DNA of 64,000 bases from Solirubrobacter sp963792915 (GTDB taxonomy: Bacteria; Actinomycetota; Thermoleophilia; Solirubrobacterales; Solirubrobacteraceae), in assembly GCA_963792915.1 (NCBI GenBank), contig CAWBYD010000007.1, positions 62,001 through 126,000 of the forward strand, read 5' to 3'. The notes under the pieces were generated by a model. The model searched no databases, was not told the DNA's origin, and saw only the letters and a list, made by a program, of their open reading frames with translations. Every line of letters begins with the position of its first letter. Position 1 is the stretch's first letter. The position numbers and the translations under genes were made by a program. Shown here in pieces: positions 35,717 to 44,204 of the stretch.

Positions 35717-38017
35717 TTACCGGCGGTCGGGGTCGCGGTCACCGCGCGGCGCGCGGTCCCGATCGCGGTCGCGCCCGCCGCCGCGGGGCCCGCGGTCGCG
35801 GTCACGGCCGCCGCGGCCGCCGTTGCGGTCGCCTCCGCGCCCGCGCTCACGGCCGCCGCCGCCGCCCATCGTCGGGTCGCCGGTGCCGACCGAGGCGAGC
35901 TCCTCGGACGTCTTGCCCGCGATCTCCGGGTCCTCGGAGAGGCGCAGGCCGATGCGGCCGCGCTCCTTGTCGACCTCGACGACGCGCACCTCGATCTCGT
36001 CGCCCTTGTTGAGGACCTCCTCGACCGTGGCGACGCGGTTGCCCGGTGACACGTTGGAGATGTGCAGCAGGCCGTCCGTGCCCTTGGCCAGCTCGACGAA
36101 GGCGCCGAAGGTCGTGGTCTTGACGACCTTGCCCTTGTAGGAGTCGCCGACCTCGACCTCCTTGGTCATCGACCGGATGCGGTCGATCAGCGCGTCGCCC
36201 TGGGCGCCGGTGACGGCGTAGACGAGCACCTGGCCCTCGTCGTTGACGTCGATCTGGGACTCGTACTCCTCCTGCAGCGAGCGGATCGTCTCGCCGCCCT
36301 TGCCGATCAGCAGGCCGATCTTCTCGGGATCGATCTGGATCGAGCTGATCCGCGGCGCGAACTCCGAGAGCTGCTCGCGCGGCCCCTGGATCGCGTCGTG
36401 CATCTTGCCGAGGATGAACGTCCGGCCCTCGTGGGCCTGCGCGAGCGCGTCGCGCATGATCTCGAACGTCACGCCCGTGATCTTGATGTCCATCTGCAGG
36501 GCGGTGATGCCCTTCTCGGTGCCCGCGACCTTGAAGTCCATGTCGCCGAGGTGATCCTCGACACCGGCGATGTCGGAGAGGATGACGTAGTCGTCGCCCT
36601 CCTTGATCAGGCCCATGGCGATGCCGGCGACCGGCCGCTTGAGCGGCACGCCCGCGTCCATCAGCGACAGGCTCGAGCCGCAGACCGACGCCATCGAGCT
36701 CGAGCCGTTGGACTCGAGGATGTCCGACACGACGCGGATCGTGTACGGGAACGTCTCCTGGTCGGGGATCATCGGGACCAGCGCGCGCTCGGCGAGCGCG
36801 CCGTGGCCGATGTCGCGGCGCTTGGGGCCGCGCATGAAGCCCGCCTCGCCGACCGAGAACGGCGGGAAGTTGTAGTGGTGGAAGTAGCGCTTGGACGTCT
36901 CGAGCCCGAGGTTGTCCAGGCGCATCTCCTCGCGCGTGGTGCCGAGCGCGACGACCGACAGCGCCTGCGTCTGCCCGCGCGTGAAGAGCGCCGAGCCGTG
37001 CGTGCGCGGGAGCGGCTTGACCTCGATCGAGATCGGCCGGATCTCGCGCTCCGAACGCCCGTCGGGGCGCTTCTTGTGGACCGCGATGCGCTCGCGGATG
37101 ATCTTCTTCTCGAGCGCGTCGAACGCGAGCTGCGCGTTCTGGCGGTACTCGGCGTAGGTCGGGGACTCGGGGTCGCCGGAGTACTGCTCGAGCACGGCCT
37201 CCTCGACCGCCTTGGTCGCGTTCTGGCGCTCCAGCTTGTCCTCGACCGACGTCGCCTGGTCCAGCGCGGCGCCGTGCGAGGCGGCGATCTCGTCGATCAG
37301 GCCCTCGGGCACCTTCGGCGCCTCGACGGTCGTCTTCGGCTTGCCGGCCTTGGCGGCCAGGTCGCGCTGCGCGGCGGTGAGCTGCTTGATCGCCGAGTGC
37401 GCGATGTCCAGCGCGTCGAGGATCTCGGCCTCGGGCACCTCGTTCGCGCCCGCCTCGACCATCAGCAGCGCCTCGTCGGTGCCGGCGACCACGAGGTCCA
37501 TCTCGGCGGTCAGCAGCTGCTCATCGGTCGGGTTGACGACGAAGTTGCCGTCGACCTTGCCGATCCGGACGGCGCCCACGGCCATCGGGAACGGGATGTC
37601 GGAGACCATCAGCGCGGCGGACGCGCCGTTCATGGCCAGGATGTCGTACGGGTGGATCTGGTCCACCGACAGGGTCAGCGCGACGAGCTGCGTCTCGCGC
37701 CGCCAGCCCTTCGGGAAGAGCGGGCGCAGCGGGCGGTCGATCAGGCGCGCGATCAGCGTCGCCTTCTCCCCCGCGCGGCCCTCGCGCTTGAAGAACGATC
37801 CGGGGATCTTGCCCGCGGCGTACATGCGCTCCTCGACATCCACCGTCAGCGGGAGGAAGTCCACATCGCGCGCGTTGCCGGCGGTCGCCGTGCTCAACAC
37901 CACGGTGTCGCCCGCGGTGACCGTCACCGCCCCGGAGGCCTGCTTGGCCATCTTGCCCGTCTCGAAGGCGATCTCGGTCCCGCCGATTTCGACGGCGACC
38001 CGGTGCACTTCAGACAT
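35717..38017 (-). CDS. pnp: polyribonucleotide nucleotidyltransferase (PNPase)
   Basis: Phosphorolytic 3'-5' exoribonuclease of the degradosome. ATG 38017 (MSEVHRVAVEIG) was chosen, with GAAAGGGA just upstream; a longer frame adds 31 unrelated residues. The 766-aa product has two RNase PH domains (FKREGRAGEK; RGQTQALSVV; SNGSSSMASVCG), a KH domain (IGLLIGKGGETIRSL) and an S1 domain (GKVVKTTTFGAFVEL). It ends with an Arg/Gly/Asp-rich tail of about 45 residues, typical of actinobacterial PNPases. Confidence 0.97.
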   Translation of the reverse strand: MSEVHRVAVEIGGTEIAFETGKMAKQASGAVTVTAGDTVVLSTATAGNARDVDFLPLTVDVEERMYAAGKIPGSFFKREGRAGEKATLIARLIDRPLRPLFPKGWRRETQLVALTLSVDQIHPYDILAMNGASAALMVSDIPFPMAVGAVRIGKVDGNFVVNPTDEQLLTAEMDLVVAGTDEALLMVEAGANEVPEAEILDALDIAHSAIKQLTAAQRDLAAKAGKPKTTVEAPKVPEGLIDEIAASHGAALDQATSVEDKLERQNATKAVEEAVLEQYSGDPESPTYAEYRQNAQLAFDALEKKIIRERIAVHKKRPDGRSEREIRPISIEVKPLPRTHGSALFTRGQTQALSVVALGTTREEMRLDNLGLETSKRYFHHYNFPPFSVGEAGFMRGPKRRDIGHGALAERALVPMIPDQETFPYTIRVVSDILESNGSSSMASVCGSSLSLMDAGVPLKRPVAGIAMGLIKEGDDYVILSDIAGVEDHLGDMDFKVAGTEKGITALQMDIKITGVTFEIMRDALAQAHEGRTFILGKMHDAIQGPREQLSEFAPRISSIQIDPEKIGLLIGKGGETIRSLQEEYESQIDVNDEGQVLVYAVTGAQGDALIDRIRSMTKEVEVGDSYKGKVVKTTTFGAFVELAKGTDGLLHISNVSPGNRVATVEEVLNKGDEIEVRVVEVDKERGRIGLRLSEDPEIAGKTSEELASVGTGDPTMGGGGGRERGRGGDRNGGRGGRDRDRGPRGGGRDRDRDRAPRGDRDPDRR

Positions 38018-38032
38018 ATGTCCCTTTCTGCG

Positions 38033-38054
38033 CCCCGCCTCGGAAGCGGCGGGG
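38033..38054 (-). promoter_or_regulatory. hairpin in the pnp leader
   Basis: CCCCGCC-8 nt-GGCGGGG, a perfect 7-bp stem 16-37 nt before the pnp ATG, just upstream of its ribosome binding site. In E. coli a leader stem is cleaved by RNase III and used for pnp autoregulation; a similar role here is only an inference. Confidence 0.4.
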
Positions 38055-38316
38055 TCCTCTGCATCGTCTTGACGCTTCGGTAGTCGTTGACAAGCATGGT
38101 AGCCGGGCATCCGGACCCGGCGCGGCGCGCCCGACAGCGAGTGGACGCGTCCAAAAGTTCGACGTATTCCGGCGGGCTCGGCCCGACGCTGCCGGGCGGC
38201 GGCCGCCGCACACGTACCACCAGTATGCGAGCGGCGTCCGCCGCGGGCAGCGACGACCCGTGCATTCGCCGGCGATACGCCGAACTTCCGGGCACGTCCA
38301 CTAGCCTCAGCGGTTG

Positions 38317-39402
38317 ATGGCTGCGCGGATCATCGTCTTCGGCGCCACGGGCTACACCGGCCGGCTGATCGCCGAGCGGCTCGTCGCCCAGGGCGCGCGC
38401 CCCGTCCTCGCCGGACGCAGCGAGGCGCGCGTGTCCGAGCTCGCCGAGCGGCTCGGAGGGCTCGAGCACGTGCGCGCCGACGCCCTGCGCCAGAACAGCG
38501 TCTTCGACCTCGTCGGCAAGGGCGACGTGCTGGTCTCCACCGTCGGCCCGTTCGTGAAGTGGGGCACGCCGGCCGTGCGCGCGGCGGTCGCCGCGGGGGC
38601 CGTCTACCTGGACTCGACCGGCGAGCCGGAGTTCATCCGCCGCGTCTTCGACGAGTTCGCCGCGCCCGCGAGGCGCTCAGGGGCGGCGCTGCTGACCGCG
38701 ATGGGCTACGACTTCGTCCCGGGCGCGCTGGCGGGAGCGCTGGCGCTCGAGGACGCACCTGACGCCGTGCGCGTGGACGTCGGCTACTACGCGCTCGGCG
38801 GCACGCTGGCGTCGCTGTCGGCCGGGACGCGCGACTCGATGGTGGGCGTGACGCTGTCGGACGGCCACGCGTTCCGCGACGGCGCCGTCCGCACCACCCG
38901 CGCAGCCGAGCGCGTGCACAGCTTCGAGGTCGCCGGGCGCCGCCGCGACGCGATCTCGGTCGGCGGCGCCGAGCACTTCACGCTTCCCGCCGCCTATCCG
39001 CGCCTGCGCGAGGTCAACGTCTTCCTGGGCTGGTTCGGTCCGCTCGCGCGCCCGATCCAGGCCGGCGCGCTGGTCGGCGAGGTCGTGCAACGGCTGCCGC
39101 TCGCGCGCGCCACGATGAAGTTCGCCGGCGAGCGCGCGGCCGCGCTGGTCCCGGGGCCCGAGCCGGGCACCACGCCCGGCGGGCGCTCGTGGATCGCCGC
39201 CGAGGCGTACTCCGCCGCGGGCGAGAAGCTCTCGGAGATCCACCTCGCGGGCGTCGACCCCTACGACTTCACGGCGAACTTCATCGCCTGGGCCGCGCAG
39301 CAGTCCGTCGAGGGCACCGGCGCGCTCGGCCCCGTCGGGGCGTACGGGCTCGAGCGGCTCGAGGCCGGCTGCGCGGCGGCCGGCCTCGAACGCGTGCGCT
39401 AA
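38317..39402 (+). CDS. saccharopine dehydrogenase-like NAD(P)-binding protein
   Basis: A 361-aa oxidoreductase with a Rossmann loop at its start (IIVFGATGYTG) and segments STVGPFVKWG, YLDSTGEPEF and AMGYDFVPG typical of the saccharopine dehydrogenase/trans-acting enoyl reductase group. Actinobacterial relatives reduce polyketide-lipid intermediates; the substrate here is unknown. ATG 38317 was chosen; TTG 38314 directly before it is also in frame. It diverges from pnp and its last 4 nt overlap the convergent cupredoxin gene. The only plus-strand gene between 26524 and the right edge. Confidence 0.82.
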   Translation: MAARIIVFGATGYTGRLIAERLVAQGARPVLAGRSEARVSELAERLGGLEHVRADALRQNSVFDLVGKGDVLVSTVGPFVKWGTPAVRAAVAAGAVYLDSTGEPEFIRRVFDEFAAPARRSGAALLTAMGYDFVPGALAGALALEDAPDAVRVDVGYYALGGTLASLSAGTRDSMVGVTLSDGHAFRDGAVRTTRAAERVHSFEVAGRRRDAISVGGAEHFTLPAAYPRLREVNVFLGWFGPLARPIQAGALVGEVVQRLPLARATMKFAGERAAALVPGPEPGTTPGGRSWIAAEAYSAAGEKLSEIHLAGVDPYDFTANFIAWAAQQSVEGTGALGPVGAYGLERLEAGCAAAGLERVR

Positions 39403-39788
39403 CTGACGGTGAGGGTGCCCTCCATGCCCAGGGCGCGGTGGTTGCCGACCGGGCAGTAGAACGTGTACTTGCCGGGCTTGAGATCGACGGTCACCGGCGA
39501 TGCGTCCTTGCCGGTCACCACGTCGGTCCTGGCGTTCACGCCGTTGCCCTCGATCACGACGCCGTGCGGGATCTGCGCCTGGTTGGAGAAGTCGACGGTC
39601 ACCTTGCCGGCCTTCGCGGTCAGCGCGCTGGACGTGAACTTCAGCGCCCCGCCGGGGTCGGCCGCGATCTTGAGCGTGGAACTGCCGCCGCCTGAGGACG
39701 CGCCGGACGAGGCCGGCTTGTCGGAGCCGCCGCAGGCGGCCAGGCCGAGCGCGGCAATCGCCGCGAAACATGCAAGAAGACGTCGCAT
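39399..39788 (-). CDS. cupredoxin-like lipoprotein
   Basis: A 129-aa membrane-anchored, blue-copper-type protein. The lipobox LGLAAC ends at Cys19, followed by a Ser/Gly linker; the copper-site residues are His in IPHGVV, then Cys, His and Met in FYCPVGNHRALGM. Such proteins carry electrons or handle copper at the outer face of the membrane. It lies just downstream of the ECF sigma/anti-sigma pair and may belong to its regulon. Confidence 0.88.
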   Translation of the reverse strand: MRRLLACFAAIAALGLAACGGSDKPASSGASSGGGSSTLKIAADPGGALKFTSSALTAKAGKVTVDFSNQAQIPHGVVIEGNGVNARTDVVTGKDASPVTVDLKPGKYTFYCPVGNHRALGMEGTLTVS

Positions 39789-39819
39789 ACCAATGAATAC
39801 GCGGACGCGGCCCCCCGGT

Positions 39820-40524
39820 TCAGGAGAGTTTGGCGCCCAGCAGATCGTACGTCTGGAGCTTACCGGCGCCCGAGTGCGCGCGCCGGACGACCCGGATCCC
39901 GTCGTACTGACCGCGCTTGACGGCCGCGGTGAGGACCACGTAGGCGTCGCCCTTCGCGTCGACCTTGAAGGTGCCGGCGCTCGCGCTCCAGCCCGGGGCG
40001 TCGCAGTACACCTCGTAGACGTCGCCCGGGCTGGCCGGCAGGTTGTTCACCCACAGGCGCACGACCGTTCCGCCGGGGACGGTGCGCAGCGCCGCGCGTG
40101 CGGTCGCGGCGGCCGGCGCCGCGCCGACGCGGTGGAAGGCGAGCCGGTACTGGGCCGGCGGCCGGCCGGCGTTCTTGGAGTAGTCGAGGCCGCCGACGAG
40201 CACGGCGAACGCGGCCGCGGCGCCCGCAAGCGCGCTGCCGACGCCTAACGCGAGCCGCGGGCGCCAGCGCCGGCGCGGCTTCTCCGGGCCGCGCTCGCGG
40301 GCGAATCGGTCAAGCAGGCGCTCCTCGATCGCAGGGGGGAGCGGATCTTCGTCCCCGGTTCCCGCGACGGCCGCGAGATCGAGCAGCGCGGGCAGCCCGG
40401 CGAGCTCGGCGTGTGCGGCGCGGCAGTCCGCGCAGTCGGCGATGTGGGCGCGGACCCGCGCCTCGGACTCCGGTTCCAGCCCGCCGAGCACGTAGGCGCC
40501 CAGATCCTCGTGGACGTGGGTCAC
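39820..40524 (-). CDS. RskA-like anti-sigma factor
   Basis: Transmembrane inhibitor of the ECF sigma factor encoded just before it; GTG 40524 overlaps the sigma stop by 4 nt. The cytoplasmic zinc-binding domain has HIADCADC (Hx3Cx2C) within the first 40 residues; one transmembrane helix (about 92-115) is followed by an extracellular RskA-type domain (VVRLWVNNLPASPGDVYEVY). The 234-aa protein would release sigma after proteolysis or redox change. The overlap supports stoichiometric synthesis. Confidence 0.92.
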   Translation of the reverse strand: MTHVHEDLGAYVLGGLEPESEARVRAHIADCADCRAAHAELAGLPALLDLAAVAGTGDEDPLPPAIEERLLDRFARERGPEKPRRRWRPRLALGVGSALAGAAAAFAVLVGGLDYSKNAGRPPAQYRLAFHRVGAAPAAATARAALRTVPGGTVVRLWVNNLPASPGDVYEVYCDAPGWSASAGTFKVDAKGDAYVVLTAAVKRGQYDGIRVVRRAHSGAGKLQTYDLLGAKLS

Positions 40525-41072
40525 GAGTGCACTCCCATCTCCTCGAGCACGAGCCGCAGTGAGCGCAGCGCATACCACGTACGGCTCTTCACGGTGCCCT
40601 CGGGCAGCCCGAGGCGGTCGGCGATCTCGCGGACGGACAGTCCCTGCACGTGGGCGAGCCGGATCACCTGACGGTGCTCCGGCGTGAGCTTCTCCAGCGC
40701 GCCGGCGACCTGCCACCCGAGCATCGCGCGCTCGATCGAGAGGCCCTCCTGGTCCTCCTCCTCGCGCGGCTGGTGCAGGGCGAGCGCCGGGCGCACGGCG
40801 GCGCGGCGGCGCGTGTCGATGATCGCGTGGCGCGCGATCTGGTAGAGCCAGGTGCGGACGCTGCCGCGCGTGGGGTCGTATGCCTCGGCGTGCCGCCAGG
40901 CACGCGTGAAGACCTCCTGGACGACCTCCTCCGCCGTTCCTCGGTCGCCCAGCGCGTTGAGCGCGAAGCCGTACAGCTCTCCCGCGTATGAGCGGTAGAG
41001 CGCGCGCAGCGCCTCCCCGGTGGCGTCCGACGAGATGCGCGCGAGCAGCTGAGCGTCCGAGGGCATCGACAT
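40521..41072 (-). CDS. ECF-family RNA polymerase sigma factor
   Basis: Group IV sigma factor of 183 aa. Region 2 (ALYRSYAGELYGFAL to GSVRTWLYQIARHAIID) and region 4 (LTPEHRQVIRLAHVQGLSVREIA, LGLPEGTVKSRTW) are both clear; there is no region 3. ATG 41072 (MSMPSDAQLL) was chosen; upstream in-frame codons do not look like coding sequence. With a RskA-like partner it resembles the SigK type, which responds to redox or envelope stress. Confidence 0.93.
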   Translation of the reverse strand: MSMPSDAQLLARISSDATGEALRALYRSYAGELYGFALNALGDRGTAEEVVQEVFTRAWRHAEAYDPTRGSVRTWLYQIARHAIIDTRRRAAVRPALALHQPREEEDQEGLSIERAMLGWQVAGALEKLTPEHRQVIRLAHVQGLSVREIADRLGLPEGTVKSRTWYALRSLRLVLEEMGVHS

Positions 41073-41157
41073 GGAGTACGCGCCGGTCCGGTTCGTGGTT
41101 CGGTCCGCCGCCCGACTAATCGTGACACCCGCTCGTGCGGACACAACCCCGAATCGG

Positions 41158-41580
41158 TCAGGGCGCGAGCAGCGACCACAAGGCGTCGGTGCGGCCGGGG
41201 TACGCGCGGCCGTCGACGAACGCCGTCGGCGTCGTCACCACCCCGGCTCGCACGCCGGCGCGGAAGTCGGCCCGCACGCGGGCCAGCACGGCATCCGAGC
41301 GGCGATCGGCGTCGAAGCGCTCGACGTTCAGCCCGAGGCGCTCCGCCCGCAACCACAGATGCGGGTCCTCGAGCCGTCCCTGGTCTGAGAACAGCGCGTC
41401 GTGCATCGCCCAGAACGCGCCCTGGAGCGCGGCCGCCTCCGCGGCGCAGGCGGCGGCGTGGGCGCGCGGGTGGCTCGACTTGACCGGGAAGTGGCGGAAG
41501 CACACGCGCACCGGCAGCGTCCGCAGGCGCGCCTCGAACGCCGCGCAGTACGGGCACTCGAAGTCGCCGTAGACGATCAC
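41158..41580 (-). CDS. DsbA-like thioredoxin-fold protein
   Basis: A thioredoxin-fold oxidoreductase with the active site CPYC (YGDFECPYC) near its start and the cis-proline loop GVVTTPTAF. The first canonical start, GTG 41580, falls inside the first beta strand. The upstream codons read PLPPVGPEDHVRGDGREV, a typical lead-in for this family, so translation probably starts earlier, at CTG 41655, which overlaps the peroxiredoxin stop by 4 nt (CTGA) and gives 165 aa. No signal peptide is visible, so it may be cytosolic. Confidence 0.85.
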   Translation of the reverse strand: MIVYGDFECPYCAAFEARLRTLPVRVCFRHFPVKSSHPRAHAAACAAEAAALQGAFWAMHDALFSDQGRLEDPHLWLRAERLGLNVERFDADRRSDAVLARVRADFRAGVRAGVVTTPTAFVDGRAYPGRTDALWSLLAP

Positions 41581-41651
41581 CTCGCGGCCGTCGCCGCGGA
41601 CGTGGTCCTCCGGGCCGACCGGCGGCAGCGGAGCGGAGCCGAGGTCGCCGC

Positions 41652-42101
41652 TCAGAGCGCGTCGAAGATCAGGTTCGCGCCGGGGAGATCGCCGGGCGAG
41701 GCCGCCTCGTAGCTCCAGCGCACCGTGCCGTCGGGGTCGACCACGACCAGCGCGCGCTGCGGGAAGCCGCCCGGGTGCAGGACGCCGAAGGCGGCGCAGG
41801 CCGCGCCTTTGGGCTCGAAGTCCGACAGCTGCTCGATCTCGATCCCCAGCTGCTGCTTGAACGCCGCCTGCGAGTACGTCGCGTCGCAGGAGACGCCATA
41901 GAGGGTCGCGCCGCGCTCGGCGAAGTCGTCCAGCAGGTCGTTGTAGACCGACAGCTGACTGGTGCAGACCGGCGAGAACGCGAACGGGTAGAAGACGAGC
42001 ACCGACGTCTGCCCGAGCAGCGACTCGCGCGTGAAGTCGTCGCCCGCCGCAGTCTTGAGCCTGAAGTCGGGCACGGGCTGGCCGGCCGCGACGATCGCCA
42101 T
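41652..42101 (-). CDS. peroxiredoxin (AhpC/TSA, AhpE-like)
   Basis: Thiol peroxidase reducing hydroperoxides. The 149-aa product has the peroxidatic Cys46 in the PxxxSxxC motif (PFAFSPVC) and a conserved FYPFAF strand. A further Cys at about 70 (VSCDA) could be resolving, or the enzyme may be 1-Cys and recycled by the adjacent DsbA-like protein. Lies 7 nt after rpsO on the same strand. Confidence 0.92.
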   Translation of the reverse strand: MAIVAAGQPVPDFRLKTAAGDDFTRESLLGQTSVLVFYPFAFSPVCTSQLSVYNDLLDDFAERGATLYGVSCDATYSQAAFKQQLGIEIEQLSDFEPKGAACAAFGVLHPGGFPQRALVVVDPDGTVRWSYEAASPGDLPGANLIFDAL

Positions 42102-42108
42102 GATGGCG

Positions 42109-42378
42109 CTAGCGACGCAGGCCGAGCTCGCGGATCAGCGAGCGGTAGCCCTCGAGATCGTTCTTCTGGAGGTAGTTCAGGAAGCGGCGACGGCGCCCGA
42201 CGAGCATCAGCAGGCCACGACGCGAGTGATGGTCGTGCTTGTGCTCGCGCAGATGCTCGGTGAGGTGGTTGATGCGGTGCGTCAGCAGCGCGACCTGCAC
42301 CTCGGTCTTCCCCGTGTCGGCCTCGTCCTTGCCGAACCGGGAGATGATCTCGCGCTTTTCCTCTGTGGTCATGGTCAT
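42109..42378 (-). CDS. rpsO: 30S ribosomal protein S15
   Basis: An 89-aa ribosomal protein binding 16S rRNA helix 22 region. Signatures include FGKDEADTGKTEVQVALLT, the His-rich HKHDHHSRRGLLMLVGRRRRFLNYL, and the C-terminal RSLIRELGLRR. ATG 42378 overlaps the GGDEF gene stop by 4 nt; ATG 42372 would give 87 aa. In most bacteria pnp follows rpsO; here they are about 4 kb apart. Confidence 0.97.
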   Translation of the reverse strand: MTMTTEEKREIISRFGKDEADTGKTEVQVALLTHRINHLTEHLREHKHDHHSRRGLLMLVGRRRRFLNYLQKNDLEGYRSLIRELGLRR

Positions 42379-43262
42379 GTGCGGCCGTGCAGGGTAGCAG
42401 CCATGACCCGGTCGCGTCCCGCCTGCTTGGCGGCGTAGAGCGCCTCGTCGGCGCGCGCGAGCAGCGCCTCGGCCGGCTCGCCCACCCAGGTGGCGACGCC
42501 GACGCTGCACGTGACGCGCACCGGCGCGCGCGCTCCGGCGACCCGCTCGCGCAGCTTCTCGGCCACGCTGCGGGCCGCCTCGGCGTCGGTGTCGGGCAGC
42601 AGCACGAGGAACTCCTCCCCGCCCAGGCGCCCCAGCTGATCCTCGGCGCGCAGGCGGGCGCGCATCGCGCGGACCGCCATGAGCAGCACGTCGTCGCCCG
42701 CCGCATGCCCGTGCGCGTCGTTGATGCGCTTGAAGTGGTCGAGGTCGACGATCGCGACCGACAGCGGGTGCCCGTGGCGGCGGGCGCCGCTGACCATGCC
42801 GCCCAGCTGGGTGAGGATCGCGCGGCGGTTGGAGAGCCCGGTCAGCGCGTCCTCGCGCAGCAGTGCCTCCAGCCGCAGGCCCTGGGCGACCAGCTCCTGC
42901 TGGAGCTCCTTGGTGCGCGCGGCGGCCTCGACGCGGGCCAGCACCTCGCCGTCCGCGACCGGCTCGACCAGGAAGTCCTGCACGCCCGCGCGCAGGCGCG
43001 CGAGCGCGTCGCCGGCCGCGAGCCCGGGCCGCTCGATCAAGATCACCGCGGTGGCGTACGCGTCGGGGTCGGCCTTGAGCTCGCCGACGAGGTCGGCACA
43101 GCAGTCCGCGTGCACGACGGCGACGTCGGGCAGCGCGCGCCGGCAGTGCACGAGCGCGTCGTCGGAATTCTCGACCTCGGTCACCGCATACCCGGCGCCG
43201 CGCAGCACGCGCGCGATCCGCCTGCGCCTGGGATTGAGGGCATGGGCGAGCAGCACCTGCAC
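42375..43262 (-). CDS. diguanylate cyclase with degenerate receiver domain
   Basis: Makes cyclic di-GMP. The 295-aa product has an N-terminal receiver-like fold (about 1-115) lacking the usual DxxMP phospho-site, a coiled connector, and a GGDEF domain with an intact GGEEF active site and an upstream RxxD inhibitory site (RAED, 5 residues before). It sits between ribF and rpsO and overlaps rpsO by 4 nt. An HD-GYP gene that would oppose it lies elsewhere in the window, but it is frameshifted. Confidence 0.9.
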   Translation of the reverse strand: MQVLLAHALNPRRRRIARVLRGAGYAVTEVENSDDALVHCRRALPDVAVVHADCCADLVGELKADPDAYATAVILIERPGLAAGDALARLRAGVQDFLVEPVADGEVLARVEAAARTKELQQELVAQGLRLEALLREDALTGLSNRRAILTQLGGMVSGARRHGHPLSVAIVDLDHFKRINDAHGHAAGDDVLLMAVRAMRARLRAEDQLGRLGGEEFLVLLPDTDAEAARSVAEKLRERVAGARAPVRVTCSVGVATWVGEPAEALLARADEALYAAKQAGRDRVMAATLHGRT

Positions 43263-43292
43263 GCGGGTCCGCGTACCCCGGTGCGGCGCCGC

Positions 43293-44204
43293 TCAGACCG
43301 AACGATCGTCCAGCGGATCCGCGGGGCGAACGAGCGCCCCGATGTGGGCGACGTCCGCGTGCATCTGCTCGACGAGCGCGTCGACGGACTCGAAGCGGCG
43401 CTCGCCGCGCGTGCGCGCGATGAAGTCCAGGCGCAGCTCGCGGCCGTAGAGATCGGCGTCGAAGTCGAGCAGGTAGGCCTCGACGAGCAGGCCGCGGCCG
43501 GTGACGAACGTCGGGCGCACGCCGATCGACACCGCGGCCGTCCACTCCCCCAGCCCCGGCACCACGGCGCGGCACGCGTAGATCCCGTGGTCGGGCACGG
43601 CGAGGCGCGGGTCCGGCACCAGGTTGGCGGTCGGGAAGCCGAGCGTGCGCCCGCGCTTGTCGCCGTGGGCGACGATCCCGCGCATCCCGAACGGCGCCTC
43701 GAGCAGTTTCGCGGCCTCGGCGACGGCGCCCGTCGCGATCAGGCCGCGGATGTGCGTCGAGGAGACGATCTCGCCGCCGACCTCGACGAGCGTGTGCACG
43801 TCGGTCGTGAACTCGCCCTGCGCGTGCAGCAGCGCGGCGTCGCCGCGCGCGCGGTTTCCGAAGCGGAAGTTCTCGCCCACCGAGACCTCGGTGGCGCCGA
43901 GCCGGGAGACCAGCACGTGGTCGACGAACTCCTGCGCGGTCTGCGCCGCGAAGGTGCCGTCGAACGGGATCACGATCAGCTCGTCCACGCCGAGCGCGGC
44001 GATCAGGTCCGCCTTCTGTTCGAGCGTGGTGAGCAGCTTGGGCGCCGAGTCGGGCGCCACCACCGTGCGCGGATGCGGCTCGAAGGTCAGCACGCTGTCG
44101 GACCCGCGGATCACTTCGCGGTGGCCGGCGTGCACGCCGTCGAACTCGCCCACCGCGAGGCGGCGCGGCCGGTGGGTCACGTCGGGGAGCCAAACGATCT
44201 GCAT
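43293..44204 (-). CDS. ribF: bifunctional riboflavin kinase/FAD synthetase
   Basis: Converts riboflavin to FMN and FAD. ATG 44204 shares one nucleotide with the truB stop; the 303-aa product has the FAD synthetase nucleotidyl-transfer motif (AVGEFDGVHAGHREVI), VGENFRFG and SSTHIRGLI, and the C-terminal kinase domain (GDKRGRTLGFPTANL, ISIGVRPTF-type segment). Part of the conserved truB-ribF-rpsO order. Confidence 0.95.
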   Translation of the reverse strand: MQIVWLPDVTHRPRRLAVGEFDGVHAGHREVIRGSDSVLTFEPHPRTVVAPDSAPKLLTTLEQKADLIAALGVDELIVIPFDGTFAAQTAQEFVDHVLVSRLGATEVSVGENFRFGNRARGDAALLHAQGEFTTDVHTLVEVGGEIVSSTHIRGLIATGAVAEAAKLLEAPFGMRGIVAHGDKRGRTLGFPTANLVPDPRLAVPDHGIYACRAVVPGLGEWTAAVSIGVRPTFVTGRGLLVEAYLLDFDADLYGRELRLDFIARTRGERRFESVDALVEQMHADVAHIGALVRPADPLDDRSV

